From the NCBI GenBank assembly GCA_964521665.1, contig CAZFSG010000061.1, positions 1 through 6,458 of the forward strand: a stretch of 6,458 nucleotides of DNA, in the 5' to 3' direction. Origin of the DNA: JANXDG01 sp964521665 (lineage in GTDB: Bacteria; Elusimicrobiota; Endomicrobiia; DTEH01). Position 1 is the stretch's first letter. Each line of letters opens with the position of its first letter. The notes beneath the pieces were generated by a model, which was given only the letters and a program-made list of their open reading frames with translations, was not told where the DNA came from and searched no databases. Shown piece after piece: positions 6,307 to 6,458 of this stretch. Position numbers and translations under genes: made by a program.

Positions 6307-6458
6307 CCCTCAGTTTTCTTTATTAGTTCATCTATAATTAAATTAAATTTTTGAATAAGTGGGAGTAGTTCATCATTTTTTCTAATAGATAATAAATTAT
6401 ATTTTTTATTAATTATCATTTCATCAATTTCTTTCATTAATCTTGGGATAGGTCCTGC
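6303..6458 (-). CDS. C-terminal end of a HAMP-like protein (partial)
   Basis: The window edge cuts this gene: 51 residues remain in an open frame from 6458, ending at TGA 6305-6303. They begin AGPIPRLMKEIDEMI and continue with SIRKNDELLPLIQKFNLIID and ELIKKTEG. The pattern (Gly-Pro start, amphipathic helix, a short connector, Lys/Arg-x-x-Asp-Glu-Leu, then a second helix) resembles HAMP-like domains of small bacterial membrane proteins in which AGP follows a transmembrane helix. HAMP domains relay signals next to a membrane. The residues before the domain are outside the window, so membrane segments cannot be shown. The stop overlaps the start of the SUMF1-like gene as ATGA, suggesting a minus-strand operon. 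Confidence 0.55.
   Translation of the reverse strand, partial: AGPIPRLMKEIDEMIINKKYNLLSIRKNDELLPLIQKFNLIIDELIKKTEG

Noticed and set aside
6089..6337. Plus-strand frame of 82 codons at the right end
   Set aside because: It is opposite the signal peptide and first domain of the SUMF1-like gene, and its product is a shadow-type Phe/Asn/Ile-rich sequence.

Overview
The window looks like part of an AT-rich bacterial genome (about 25-30% G+C in the lines I counted by eye), probably from a poorly sampled lineage. Standard codons and Shine-Dalgarno-type starts fit bacteria, and so does an N-terminal signal with a lipoprotein-type cysteine. Palindromic repeats beginning GTAGCCGCAGG, an unclassified DUF5674-type gene and an intein in a sugar-nucleotide dehydrogenase suggest, from memory only, groups such as Omnitrophota, Elusimicrobiota or WOR-3. 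I cannot place it more precisely.

Layout: positions 1-409 hold no convincing gene but carry three palindromic, REP-like elements. Positions 410-3217 are one open frame of 935 residues. It encodes a UDP-sugar 6-dehydrogenase (UDP-GlcNAc dehydrogenase type) split by a 499-residue intein (1214-2710) inserted immediately before the enzyme's catalytic cysteine. Splicing would give a normal 436-residue enzyme. Two small genes follow, a DUF5674-like gene (3282-3634) and an uncharacterised helical protein gene (3636-3967). Each reads as intact only if one -1 frame change is allowed. The second one's restored stop overlaps the start of pyrG (CTP synthase, 3964-5553) by 4 bases. pyrG is full length with its key catalytic residues.

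On the minus strand, converging on pyrG, is a formylglycine-generating-enzyme-like (SUMF1 domain) lipoprotein gene (6306-5546) broken by five frame changes, most at short repeats. Upstream of it is the 3' end of a HAMP-like protein gene (6458-6303), joined to it by an ATGA overlap.

How the parts relate: the dehydrogenase would supply UDP-uronic acid precursors for surface polysaccharide, and PyrG would supply CTP. The plus-strand genes are closely spaced and may be one transcript. The two large enzymes are intact while all three small or accessory genes are frame-disrupted. This points either to selective gene decay or to uneven base-level quality in the assembly. The most notable element is the apparently intact intein with a LAGLIDADG endonuclease domain at a catalytic-cysteine site.
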